Program-made: the position numbers and the translations under genes
DNA from: Deltaproteobacteria bacterium CG11_big_fil_rev_8_21_14_0_20_47_16
Lineage (GTDB): Bacteria; UBA10199; GCA-002796325; 1-14-0-20-47-16
Reading direction: 5' to 3'
DNA length: 64,000 nt
Assembly (NCBI GenBank): GCA_002796325.1
Contig: PCXA01000001.1
Span: forward strand, 124,001 to 188,000
The notes under the pieces: generated by a model
What the model saw: the letters and a program-made list of their open reading frames with translations, nothing else
The model's database searches: none
Told to the model about the DNA's origin: nothing
Shown here: piece after piece, positions 52,992-61,024 of the stretch
How the letters are laid out: every line of letters starts with the position of its first letter
Numbering within the stretch: position 1 is the stretch's first letter

Positions 52992-53726
52992 ATGTCAAAC
53001 CCACAATTTACCATTCGAACCTTTTATCGGTTTGTTCGCTTAGAGAATATTGCTGACCTGCGGCAAGCAATTCTCACGCACGCCACAGAGAATAAGTTGT
53101 GCGGGACGATCTTGCTGGCGAACGAAGGAATTAATTCCACCATTTCAGGTAGCGCCGAAAATATGAACCGATTCTGGCAGCAGCTCACCAGTTATCCCGA
53201 GTTTACAGGCATGCCGTACAAAGAATCGTTTTCTAGTGAAGCTCCGTTTAAAAGAATGAAGGTGCGACTCAAGCGGGAAATTGTCTCGCTGTATCAGCCG
53301 CAAGTGGATCCGACTCAGGTGGTTGGAGACTATGTCGATGCGCAAAAATGGAATGAATTGATTCAAGATCCGGAGTGTTTGGTAATCGATGTTCGCAACC
53401 ATTATGAAGTCGAGATGGGAACGTTTGAAAATGCGCAGGACCCCAAGACAAACTCCTTTAAAGAATTTGCGCAGTTTGCCACTACCCAGTGCGATCCCCA
53501 AAAACACAAGAAGGTTGCGATGTTTTGCACAGGCGGCATTCGGTGTGAGAAGGCATCAAGTTATATGAAGCAGCTCGGATTTGAAAATGTCTATCACCTC
53601 AATGGTGGTATTCTCAAATATCTTGAAGATGTGTCTGCATCCGAAAGTCTGTGGCATGGCGACTGTTACGTGTTTGATGAGCGCGAAGCGGTAGGTCACG
53701 GCCTTGTGCCCCGGCAGAAGAAATAG
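52992..53726 (+). CDS. trhO: tRNA uridine(34) hydroxylase TrhO, rhodanese domain
   Basis: 244 residues. TrhO makes 5-hydroxyuridine at tRNA wobble position 34, a step to cmo5U. The N-terminal acylphosphatase-like domain has CGTILLANEGINSTISG, and the rhodanese domain has VIDVRNHYEVEMGTF and the catalytic cysteine loop MFCTGGIRCEKASSY. GAGGTGG precedes the ATG. Confidence 0.93.
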   Translation: MSNPQFTIRTFYRFVRLENIADLRQAILTHATENKLCGTILLANEGINSTISGSAENMNRFWQQLTSYPEFTGMPYKESFSSEAPFKRMKVRLKREIVSLYQPQVDPTQVVGDYVDAQKWNELIQDPECLVIDVRNHYEVEMGTFENAQDPKTNSFKEFAQFATTQCDPQKHKKVAMFCTGGIRCEKASSYMKQLGFENVYHLNGGILKYLEDVSASESLWHGDCYVFDEREAVGHGLVPRQKK

Positions 53727-53800
53727 TGTTGAACACTTCTTTATGTTTTTGAATTATATGGTAAGCATCTAACACCTTAACCAAACCAAGGACAATCCTC

Positions 53801-54433
53801 ATGCGTAAAGCGATCCTGTTGTGTGCACTCGTTCTCGCTGTACCAGTGTCAGTTCATGCATATACTGGAAAGCCGCTTACGCGCCTGATGAATGGTAATC
53901 AGCGATTTGTTAAGGATTTAACCCGGGCCCCGCAACGTTCTGTTGCCGACCGAAAAATTTTGGTTGGGGGCCAGGAGCCATTTGCAATTGTGGTGAGCTG
54001 TTCAGATTCCAGAGTCCCACCCGAAATTGTGTTTGATCAGGACTTGGGCGATCTCTTTATTGTCCGCACCGCGGGGCCGGTTTTGGATGCGGTCGCTATT
54101 GGCAGTATTGAATATGCGGTTGAACATTTGCATGCCTCGCTGGTGATTGTCATGGGCCACTCACAGTGCGGCGCGGTTAAGGCTGCAATATCAGGAGTCA
54201 CGTTTCCACCGCATATTTCCGATATTGTAACAGCCATTACGCCAGCAGTAGACGTTGCACGCCAAAAGTCAGGTGACCTTCTTTCAAATAGCATTGAGGA
54301 AAATGTTCGCCGAGTAAAAGCCCAACTCGATACAGAATCACCCGTTTTGGCCAAGGCCAAACGGCACCATCATCTTGAAGTGGTGGGTGGTGTGTATGAT
54401 TTGAAAACAGGTCGGGTAGTGTTGCTGCGCTAA
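53801..54433 (+). CDS. Exported beta-class carbonic anhydrase
   Basis: 210 residues with a signal peptide (about 1-20, ending VHA), placing it in the periplasm. It interconverts CO2 and bicarbonate. Zinc ligands are visible in VSCSDSRVPPE (Cys, Asp) and in VMGHSQCGAVKAA (His, Cys). Most beta-carbonic anhydrases are cytoplasmic, so the exported form is noteworthy. AAGGA precedes the ATG. A TTGAAC box lies about 70 bases upstream with an AT-rich -10 region. Ends 6 bases from ppa. Confidence 0.93.
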   Translation: MRKAILLCALVLAVPVSVHAYTGKPLTRLMNGNQRFVKDLTRAPQRSVADRKILVGGQEPFAIVVSCSDSRVPPEIVFDQDLGDLFIVRTAGPVLDAVAIGSIEYAVEHLHASLVIVMGHSQCGAVKAAISGVTFPPHISDIVTAITPAVDVARQKSGDLLSNSIEENVRRVKAQLDTESPVLAKAKRHHHLEVVGGVYDLKTGRVVLLR

Positions 54434-54439
54434 TGGGGC

Positions 54440-54967
54440 TCAATATTTCTTTTGATACGCCGCCATCGCTGTTTTGACTGTCGCAATCGCCTCTTTGGGG
54501 CCTTGAAAATCGCGGACCACCACTTTCTTCTTTTCTAATTTTTTATAATCTTCAAAGAAGCGCTGTACTTCCAGTAATCGGTGCGGCGGCAGCTGCTTGA
54601 TGGCTGTGTAGCCGTTGTATTCGGGGTCATCCAGGTGCACGCAAATAATCTTCTCGTCGTTTTCGCCTTGGTCCTTCATGCGCATCATGCCAATCGGGCG
54701 CACGCGCAAAATGCTGAGCGGCACCACAGGCTCTTGCATCAGCACTAAAACGTCGAGTGGATCGTGATCGTCGCCCAATGTTTGGGGAATGAATCCATAA
54801 TTAGCGGGGTACATGACGGATGAATGCAAAACACGATCGACGCGCAGCAGACCAGACGGTTTATCCAGTTCATATTTTACTTTCCCGCCTTTGGGAATTT
54901 CCACAACGGCCTGAAATTCGTGTGGGGCCTTCTTGCCAATCTCAACATCGTGCCATGGGTGCGACAT
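54440..54967 (-). CDS. ppa: Soluble inorganic pyrophosphatase, family I
   Basis: 175 residues. Hydrolyses PPi to phosphate in the cytoplasm. The signature is [12 protein letters not shown], with His where the pattern usually has Gly, Ser, Asp or Asn; [17 protein letters not shown] and YPANYGFIP are intact. ATG 54967 follows AAAGGAGC; the TTG two codons upstream is not needed. A membrane pyrophosphatase is encoded 3.5 kb away. Confidence 0.95.
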   Translation of the reverse strand: MSHPWHDVEIGKKAPHEFQAVVEIPKGGKVKYELDKPSGLLRVDRVLHSSVMYPANYGFIPQTLGDDHDPLDVLVLMQEPVVPLSILRVRPIGMMRMKDQGENDEKIICVHLDDPEYNGYTAIKQLPPHRLLEVQRFFEDYKKLEKKKVVVRDFQGPKEAIATVKTAMAAYQKKY

Positions 54968-55053
54968 ATTCAAAGCTCCTTTTGTTCAACTTTTTCATCT
55001 TGCGTCCCGACGCCATACTCCGTATGTCGTAAAAACTCAACGAGGAGATTTCT

Positions 55054-55497
55054 ATGGCCAAGGATGTTTGCGAATTACCGGTTAATAATGCGAGTGACGA
55101 TGAAATTAGAGCGATCTTAAAAGACGCCAAAACGATTGCGGTTGTGGGGCTGTCTGCCAATCCGGACAAGGCTAGCTATCGCGTTGCTAAATATTTAAAG
55201 GATAATGGCTACACGATTATTCCAGTGAATCCGACGCTTAAAGAGTGGAATGGCATTCAAGCCTATGCGAGCCTTTCAGATGTGACGCAGCCAGTAGATA
55301 TCGTCGATATCTTCCGTCGCCCCGATGATATCCCTGCGATTGTGGATGAAGCGATTGCGATGAAGGCTAAGGTAGTGTGGATGCAGTTGGAGTTGGCGCA
55401 TAATGCAGCTGCAGAAAAGGCGCGCGCTGCGGGGCTTAAGGTGGTGATGGATCGGTGCACCAAGGTCGAACATTATCACATGAAGAAAAACGCTTAG
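55054..55497 (+). CDS. CoA-binding domain protein, YccU type
   Basis: 147 residues. Rossmann fold with IAVVGLSANPDKASYRVAKYLKDNGYTIIPVNP, VDIVDIFRRPDDIP and WMQLELAHNAAAEKARAAGLKVVMDRC, the full YccU/CoA-binding pattern. The ATG has GAGGAG. Function in cells is poorly known. Overlaps a small opposite-strand gene by 4 bases. Confidence 0.92.
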   Translation: MAKDVCELPVNNASDDEIRAILKDAKTIAVVGLSANPDKASYRVAKYLKDNGYTIIPVNPTLKEWNGIQAYASLSDVTQPVDIVDIFRRPDDIPAIVDEAIAMKAKVVWMQLELAHNAAAEKARAAGLKVVMDRCTKVEHYHMKKNA

Positions 55498-55715
55498 GAA
55501 ATAACGCGGAAAGATTCAATACGCTCAAGCTCAAGCGTTGCTTCGTCGGGTCCGTCAACAACGGTGACAAAGCCGTGTTCCAAATTCACATTTTTAAGTT
55601 GTCCATGATAGGCAACGCCGAATGCAATAACTTCAACTTCGTGGCTCTTAGCTGCCAGCAAATCCCGAATGAGCGGGTCGTCCTGGGATGCTGTTGTATG
55701 GTTGGTTGTTCGCAT
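55494..55715 (-). CDS. Small hypothetical protein
   Basis: 73 residues, with no membrane segment: beta-rich (VEVIAFGVAYHGQLKNVNLEHGFVTVV) with an acidic end. No family recognised. ATG 55715 has no SD but stands 8 bases behind a promoter with consensus TTGACA and 17-base spacing, which makes the gene more credible than its size alone. Confidence 0.6.
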   Translation of the reverse strand: MRTTNHTTASQDDPLIRDLLAAKSHEVEVIAFGVAYHGQLKNVNLEHGFVTVVDGPDEATLELERIESFRVIS

Positions 55716-55723
55716 GGTGGCGC

Positions 55724-55752
55724 GGTCTAGTCCTTTGCCAATTTCCTGTCAA
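55724..55752 (-). promoter_or_regulatory. Promoter of the 73-residue gene, leaderless type
   Basis: Minus strand: TTGACA (55752-55747), 17 bases, TAGACC (55729-55724), then 8 bases and ATG 55715. Lies just after the gpsA stop. Confidence 0.55.
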
Positions 55753-55754
55753 TG

Positions 55755-56717
55755 TTAATGAATCGCGCCTTGCTCTTCGCCAATTTGGAGTTTTAAAATC
55801 TCCATAACGGCCTCTCGTGCAGGAATGTTTTGATACAAAATGCGATAGACCTGTGTGGAAATGGGAGCTGTCAGTTTGTGGTGTGTAATTAAACGATGTA
55901 CCGCTTCAGCTGTTTTAACACCTTCAGCTACCATATTCATGTGAGAGAGAATTTCTGAGAGGTGTTTGCCCTTGGCCAGTGCAACGCCAACTTGGTGGTT
56001 GCGGGAGAGTGGCCCTGTGCAGGTCAGGACCAGATCCCCGACGCCTGCCAGTCCACTAAACGTGAGTGGCTGCGCGCCATAGAGTTGACCAATTTTAATC
56101 ATTTCATAGAGACCGCGTGTGATAAGTGCAGCCCGCGTGTTGTAGCCAAATCCCAATCCATCCACAATGCCGGCGCCAATGGCGAGCACGTTTTTGATAG
56201 CACCACCCACTTCAATCCCTGGAATGTCGTCGTGTAGGTAGGGTAAAAAATAATCGTTACGCAGCAACTTTTGTACACGCGCAGTGATGGATGCATCGGT
56301 TCCAGCAATGACTACCGCCGTAGGATGACGTTGTACTACTTCTTCTGCAAAGCTTGGACCTGACAAAAAGCAGCGCTGATTTACCGGGTGATCTGGGAGT
56401 ACCTCTGTGAGGACTTCTGACATGAGGCGCATGCTCGATACTTCGATACCCTTGGAGCACGACAGGACAATTGTCTTGGGTGTGAAAAATTGGCCAGCAG
56501 CTTTCATGACATCACGAACAGCATGCGATGGTACTACGCATAAAACAACGTCGCTGCCTATGATGGCATCCGACATGTTGGTATGAATGGGGCAGGGGAA
56601 ATTCCCCTCAAATGCACGGTGCGACCACATTTGAACAGAGTGGCCATTTTCCAAAAGTAGCAATCCCAATGCGCGTCCCCAACTACCGGCGCCCAGTATG
56701 GTGATACGAGTTGTCAT
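55755..56717 (-). CDS. gpsA: Glycerol-3-phosphate dehydrogenase (NAD(P)+)
   Basis: 320 residues. Makes sn-glycerol-3-phosphate for phospholipid synthesis from dihydroxyacetone phosphate. NAD(P) motif ITILGAGSWGRALGLLLLENGH, substrate region FLSGPSFAEEVVQRHPTAVV, catalytic lysine in GGAIKNVLAIGAGIVDGLGFGYNTRAALITRG, and LAGVGDLVLTC. ATG 56717 follows AGGAT. It is 6 bases downstream of a small secreted cysteine-rich gene on the same strand. Confidence 0.95.
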   Translation of the reverse strand: MTTRITILGAGSWGRALGLLLLENGHSVQMWSHRAFEGNFPCPIHTNMSDAIIGSDVVLCVVPSHAVRDVMKAAGQFFTPKTIVLSCSKGIEVSSMRLMSEVLTEVLPDHPVNQRCFLSGPSFAEEVVQRHPTAVVIAGTDASITARVQKLLRNDYFLPYLHDDIPGIEVGGAIKNVLAIGAGIVDGLGFGYNTRAALITRGLYEMIKIGQLYGAQPLTFSGLAGVGDLVLTCTGPLSRNHQVGVALAKGKHLSEILSHMNMVAEGVKTAEAVHRLITHHKLTAPISTQVYRILYQNIPAREAVMEILKLQIGEEQGAIH

Positions 56718-56723
56718 AGGATC

Positions 56724-56999
56724 CTATTGTTTTGCAAAGATCTCTTTTGGGCTACGATCTAGACTACCTACCGTACACACTTTGTAGTTAACCGCGGTGG
56801 GGCAAGAGGTTGTTCCGCTAATTTTACAACCTGCATCGCTGCACTTTTTGCGATTGGCTTGATTGTCGTCGCCCGAATGTTTGCAATAATCTTTGCAATA
56901 ATCTGAGCTGCCAGAGCCGCAAATGTAGCAATCACTGGCTAGTGCAGGTAGTACAATTGCGGTTGCAACGCATACGATAAGTACTTGTAGTCTTTTCAT
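56724..56999 (-). CDS. Small secreted cysteine-rich protein
   Basis: 91 residues with a signal peptide (about 1-21, ending LALA-like SDC). The mature part holds eight cysteines in about 50 residues (DCYICGSGSSDYCKDYCKHSG, KKCSDAGCK, TSCPTAV, YKVC), a pattern that suggests a disulfide-tight domain. No family recognised. ATG 56999 follows GGGGAGAA. It precedes gpsA in the same orientation and is divergent from the PilZ gene. Confidence 0.7.
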   Translation of the reverse strand: MKRLQVLIVCVATAIVLPALASDCYICGSGSSDYCKDYCKHSGDDNQANRKKCSDAGCKISGTTSCPTAVNYKVCTVGSLDRSPKEIFAKQ

Positions 57000-57080
57000 A
57001 TTTTCTCCCCATGCGGTTGGTTAATGACGCAAGGCCCTTCTTATGGTAGTTCGGGCTCTGCTGCAAAATAAATTTTTTAA

Positions 57081-57107
57081 GCAACTTTTTTGTGACACCG
57101 CCGATAC
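57081..57107 (+). promoter_or_regulatory. Sigma-28 (FliA)-type promoter of the PilZ gene
   Basis: GCAACTTT (57081-57088), 11 bases, GCCGATAC (57100-57107), 11 bases before ATG 57119. Seven of eight -10 positions match FliA. Confidence 0.78.
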
Positions 57108-57118
57108 AGGGGGCAGTT

Positions 57119-57481
57119 ATGGCAACCAAAAAGGATCATATCAATACGGGATGGCAATCGTTGATTGAGCGACGCGAGAGCGCGCGCATCGATGTCAATC
57201 TGCCTGTCACGTTAAGACACAACGGCAAGCTGATTCCAGCAACAGCTGAAAATGTGAGCTGTGGTGGGATGCGCCTAAATGCGGCAACCAATAATGTGGT
57301 ACCCGGTGGGCATGTGGAAGTTGTGTTGGATTTGGGTGAAATGGAGAAAGATGTGACCCTGCGTGGTACGGTTGTGCGTTTGGATGCCCAGGATCAAAAG
57401 AAAGTGGCCATTCAGTTCGTTAATTTGCTCTCAAACGGTCACGCCAGCCTTCAGCGATTCCTTAAAAAACAACAAGGCTAG
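57119..57481 (+). CDS. PilZ domain protein
   Basis: 120 residues. The PilZ c-di-GMP site is seen as RRESARIDVNLPVTLRHNG (RxxxR) and ENVSCGGMRLNA (D/NxSxxG, with Asn in place of Asp). It is a single-domain PilZ protein, likely an adaptor for motility or surface behaviour. ATG 57119 follows AGGGGGC. The FliA-type element directly upstream supports a link to motility. Confidence 0.88.
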   Translation: MATKKDHINTGWQSLIERRESARIDVNLPVTLRHNGKLIPATAENVSCGGMRLNAATNNVVPGGHVEVVLDLGEMEKDVTLRGTVVRLDAQDQKKVAIQFVNLLSNGHASLQRFLKKQQG

Positions 57482-57549
57482 GAAGCCCCAATTTTCCTTG
57501 CAGCTCAGTTCAAAACCCCCTACTAAGGCCCCGCGCAAAGGAAACCCAA

Positions 57550-58260
57550 ATGGTACAACAATACAAAGCCAAAGTCTTGCATGCCCGCCAACTCACGCAC
57601 GATGTGCGTGAACTGACATTTGAAGTGTTGGAGCCAGGTGACTGGAATTATAAGGCCGGCCAATACATTTCGTTTACATGTCCACGGGATGACAATCCCA
57701 AGCCAATTGCACGCTTGTATTCATTGTCATCACATCCGGCGCAAAAGGGTGTGGCTCAAATTACCTATAATTATGTCGGTGGGCCCGGCACCAAGTTTTT
57801 GCAATCACTTAAAGAAGGTCAGGACGTAGATTTCAAGGGTCCCTTCGGCAATTTTCTTCTGAAGAACAATGACCGCGATGTCTTGTTTGCGGCCACCGGT
57901 ACCGGCATTGCGCCGTTCCGCAGCATGCTGCACGATCAGTTAGAACAGGGTAGCAAGCGTAACTTTGCGCTTCTGTGGGGTGTTCGCCAAAGCGAAGATC
58001 TATATTATCAGGCTGAATTCAACGACATGGCCAAGCAATACCCCAATTTTAAATTCTATATGACGTTGTCACAGGAAAAGGCGCCGGAGTCTGAGTGGAA
58101 GGGGCTGCATGGCCGCATCACGGCGCACGTGAAAGACATCTACACCAATACCGATAATGTCGATGCGTATTTATGTGGTAGTGATTACATGATCAAGGAC
58201 ATGACGGAGTTGTTAATGAGTTTGGGTCAATGCAACGTCCATCGCGAAAAGTATTTTTAG
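57550..58260 (+). CDS. FAD/NAD(P)-binding oxidoreductase, ferredoxin-NADP reductase type
   Basis: 236 residues. FAD site ARLYSLSSHP (RxYS), then GPFGNFLL and the NAD(P) site ATGTGIAPFRSML, and CGSDYMIKDMTELLMSLG for the nicotinamide end. Electron partner unknown; no ferredoxin gene nearby. AAAGGAAAC precedes the ATG. Confidence 0.88.
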   Translation: MVQQYKAKVLHARQLTHDVRELTFEVLEPGDWNYKAGQYISFTCPRDDNPKPIARLYSLSSHPAQKGVAQITYNYVGGPGTKFLQSLKEGQDVDFKGPFGNFLLKNNDRDVLFAATGTGIAPFRSMLHDQLEQGSKRNFALLWGVRQSEDLYYQAEFNDMAKQYPNFKFYMTLSQEKAPESEWKGLHGRITAHVKDIYTNTDNVDAYLCGSDYMIKDMTELLMSLGQCNVHREKYF

Positions 58261-58382
58261 ACAACGGGTGTAGCGTACTCGTTTGGAGAGTTCTCCTGCA
58301 GTCACTTTCCATGCGTGTGGCAGATCGTGTAAGATCGCATAAATAAACCGCAATTTCTCTCTCTCAAAAGGGGCATAAACCT

Positions 58383-58412
58383 TTGACATTTTTGGCTAAA
58401 TCATTGTATGGG
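58383..58412 (+). promoter_or_regulatory. Promoter of hppA
   Basis: Consensus TTGACA (58383-58388), 18 bases, TATGGG (58407-58412), 44 bases ahead of the ATG at 58457. The 196-base gap before it holds no gene; a GGAGAGTTCTCC palindrome lies near 58284. Confidence 0.5.
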
Positions 58413-58456
58413 CCCGCAGCCTTTTTGCACCAATCTAACTACAAGGAAGGAAGATT

Positions 58457-60913
58457 ATGAAGCGATACCAAAAGATCGTCATGACCTTAGCCGCAGTCCT
58501 CATGGGCAATTCGGCTTGGGCTAGCGAAGCGGAGCTAAAACTCCCCGCACTGACCAACAGCTACACGCTGTTTGGCACCACCCTGGATGGTTACCACGTT
58601 TTGGGTTGGGGAATGGCCATTGTGGCCTTGGGTATGTTGTTCGGTTTGATTGAGTTTGCCAAAATCAAACGCTTACCTGCCCACAAATCCATGTTGGATG
58701 TCTCACAACTCATTTATGAGACCTGCAAAACATACCTTCTGCAACAAGGTAAGTTGCTCATGGTGCTCGAACTCTTCATTGGTTCCTGCATTTTCTATTA
58801 CTTCTACTTCTTGAACGATATGGAGTTGGGTCGCGTCGCCGTGATCTTGCTCTGGTCGGTACTTGGTATCTTGGGCTCCTTCGGTGTGGCCTGGTTCGGT
58901 ATCCGCATCAATAACTACGCAAACTCCCGCACCGCATTCGCATCACTTTCGGGCAAGCCATACAACGTCATGGATATTCCACTGCGTTCCGGCATGTCGA
59001 TCGGTGTGCTCTTGATCTGCGTTGAACTTTTCATGATGATGTTCATCTTGATCTTTGTAGATCCCATGAATGCCGGTGCCTGCTTCGTCGGTTTTGCCAT
59101 CGGTGAATCTTTGGGTGCCTCGGCACTGCGTATCTGCGGTGGTATCTTCACCAAGATTGCAGACATTGGTTCAGACCTGATGAAGATCGTATTCAATATT
59201 AAAGAAGACGACGTTCGTAACCCTGGCGTGATCGCTGACTGTACGGGTGATAACGCCGGTGACTCCGTTGGCCCAACTGCTGACGGTTTTGAAACATACG
59301 GCGTGACCGGTGTGGCTTTGATCAGCTTCATTGTCTTGGCCACCGGCATGAGCTTTGGTCCAGATGGTAGCCTTGTTATGATGGAAAATGGATCCACCAC
59401 TCAGGCGAACCTGATTGTTTGGATTTTCGTTATGCGCGTTTTGATGATTGGTACTTCAATCGGTTCATACTGGTTGAATGGTTTGGTCTCAAAGGCACTT
59501 TACGGTACCAAAAAGCACTTTGATTTCGAAGCTCCACTCACCTCACTTGTGTGGCTTACATCGATCGTCTCTATTATTGTTACATTCTGGGTCAGTCATC
59601 TAATGCTCACCGATATGGGTGACATGTGGTGGAAACTTTCCACAATCATCAGCTGCGGTACATTGGCCGCTGCGGTGATTCCAGAATTCACCAAAGTATT
59701 TACATCTGCCAAGTCCAAGCATGTGGCTGAAATCGTAGCTACATCTCGTGAAGGTGGTGCATCACTGACAATCCTATCCGGTTTGGTTGCAGGTAACTTC
59801 AGCGCCTTCTGGAAGGGTATGGTGATGGTGGGTTTGATGGCGATTGCATACTACACCAGTAAATTAGGTCTGGATGCCTACATGGTTTACCCAGCAGTAT
59901 TCTCATTTGGTTTGGTGGCCTTCGGATTCTTGGGGATGGGTCCTGTAACCATTGCAGTAGATAGCTATGGTCCAGTGACAGATAACGCCCAGTCTGTGTT
60001 TGAATTGTCCCAGATTGAAAATCTTCCCAACATTGCAACAGAAGTGAAAAGCCAATTTGGTTTCACACCTGATTTCAAGATGGGTAAACATTATCTAGAA
60101 GATAACGATTCAGCAGGTAACACCTTCAAGGCAACAGCGAAACCAGTGTTGATCGGTACCGCTGTGATTGGTGCTACAACCATGATCTTCTCAATCATCT
60201 TGCTCTTGAAGTTGAAACTGGATCTGATTGATCCACGTGTGCTCCTTGGTTTGATTACCGGTGGTGCTGTGATTTACTGGTTCTCTGGCGCATCCATGCA
60301 GGCTGTGGTAACCGGCGCACACCGTGCCGTGGAATTCATCAAGAAGAATATTCGTTTGGATACAACTGCAACAAAGGCGAATATCGAAGACTCCAAAAAA
60401 GTGGTTCAGATCTGCACACAGTACGCTCAAAAAGGTATGATCAATATCTTTGCGGTGATCTTCTCATTCACCTTAGCGTTTGCATGTTTCGATGCCACAT
60501 TCTTTGCCAGCTACTTGATCTCAATCGCAGTGTTCGGCTTGTATCAAGCCATGTTCATGGCGAATGCCGGTGGTGCATGGGATAATGCCAAGAAGGTTGT
60601 GGAAGTGGATTTGAAGGAAAAGGGAACACCACTTCACGCTGCAACAGTTGTGGGTGATACTGTCGGTGATCCATTCAAGGATACATCATCAGTTGCCTTG
60701 AACCCAATCATCAAATTCACCACACTCTTCGGATTGTTGGCAGTTGAAATTGCGGTTCATGCGCAGCAAACAGCGCTTTATATTGGTACATTCTTCTTCA
60801 TTGTCGGCCTCGTTTTTGTGGCCCGTTCATTCTACGGAATGCGCATTGGTAAGGGCGAAGAAGAACATATCGTTGAAGCGGAACATGATCGCGAAGCACC
60901 CTATACCGCTTAA
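58457..60913 (+). CDS. hppA: Membrane-bound proton-translocating pyrophosphatase
   Basis: 818 residues, longer than the usual 670-770, with an N-terminal signal-like segment and about 16 membrane helices. PPi-binding Asp motifs are intact (TKIADIGSD, KEDDVRNP, GDNAGDSVGPTADGFETYG, AWDNAKK, VGDTVGDPFKDTS). The residue that decides potassium dependence reads Lys in GNTFKAT, meaning K+-independent, H+-type. Its DNAGDSVGPTAD stretch departs from the textbook DNVGDxxGMxAD. Strong codon bias suggests high expression. SD AAGGAAGGAAG. Confidence 0.92.
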   Translation: MKRYQKIVMTLAAVLMGNSAWASEAELKLPALTNSYTLFGTTLDGYHVLGWGMAIVALGMLFGLIEFAKIKRLPAHKSMLDVSQLIYETCKTYLLQQGKLLMVLELFIGSCIFYYFYFLNDMELGRVAVILLWSVLGILGSFGVAWFGIRINNYANSRTAFASLSGKPYNVMDIPLRSGMSIGVLLICVELFMMMFILIFVDPMNAGACFVGFAIGESLGASALRICGGIFTKIADIGSDLMKIVFNIKEDDVRNPGVIADCTGDNAGDSVGPTADGFETYGVTGVALISFIVLATGMSFGPDGSLVMMENGSTTQANLIVWIFVMRVLMIGTSIGSYWLNGLVSKALYGTKKHFDFEAPLTSLVWLTSIVSIIVTFWVSHLMLTDMGDMWWKLSTIISCGTLAAAVIPEFTKVFTSAKSKHVAEIVATSREGGASLTILSGLVAGNFSAFWKGMVMVGLMAIAYYTSKLGLDAYMVYPAVFSFGLVAFGFLGMGPVTIAVDSYGPVTDNAQSVFELSQIENLPNIATEVKSQFGFTPDFKMGKHYLEDNDSAGNTFKATAKPVLIGTAVIGATTMIFSIILLLKLKLDLIDPRVLLGLITGGAVIYWFSGASMQAVVTGAHRAVEFIKKNIRLDTTATKANIEDSKKVVQICTQYAQKGMINIFAVIFSFTLAFACFDATFFASYLISIAVFGLYQAMFMANAGGAWDNAKKVVEVDLKEKGTPLHAATVVGDTVGDPFKDTSSVALNPIIKFTTLFGLLAVEIAVHAQQTALYIGTFFFIVGLVFVARSFYGMRIGKGEEEHIVEAEHDREAPYTA

Positions 60914-60935
60914 GTTGTTGATTTGACGGTACTTG

Positions 60936-60974
60936 AACGGCCCATCTCTTGATTGAGGTGGGCCGTTTCTTTTT
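60936..60974 (+). terminator. Rho-independent terminator after hppA
   Basis: AACGGCCCATCTC, six-base loop, then GAGGTGGGCCGTT (one G-U pair), followed by TCTTTTT. 22 bases after the hppA stop and just before the next promoter. Confidence 0.92.
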
Positions 60975-60976
60975 GA

Positions 60977-61003
60977 GCAACTTTTTCTAATTTGTGCCGA
61001 TAA
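60977..61003 (+). promoter_or_regulatory. Sigma-28 (FliA)-type promoter of the ATLF-like gene
   Basis: GCAACTTT (60977-60984), 11 bases, GCCGATAA (60996-61003), an exact FliA -10. It abuts the hppA terminator, so the gene at 61025 has its own transcript. Confidence 0.85.
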
Positions 61004-61024
61004 CTATATTATAGAGGTTACATT

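Noticed and set aside
53727-53750. AGTGTTGAACACT palindrome after trhO as a terminator
   Set aside because: Only a 5-bp stem with a 3-base loop and no clean T-run.
54986-55012. TCAACTTT followed by a CCGAC sequence upstream of the CoA-binding protein gene
   Set aside because: The CCGA lies 12 or more bases away and lacks the TAA end. Spacing and -10 do not match the five consistent sites.
56246-56260. GCAACTTTTG inside gpsA
   Set aside because: Coding sequence; no GCCGATA at 11 bases.
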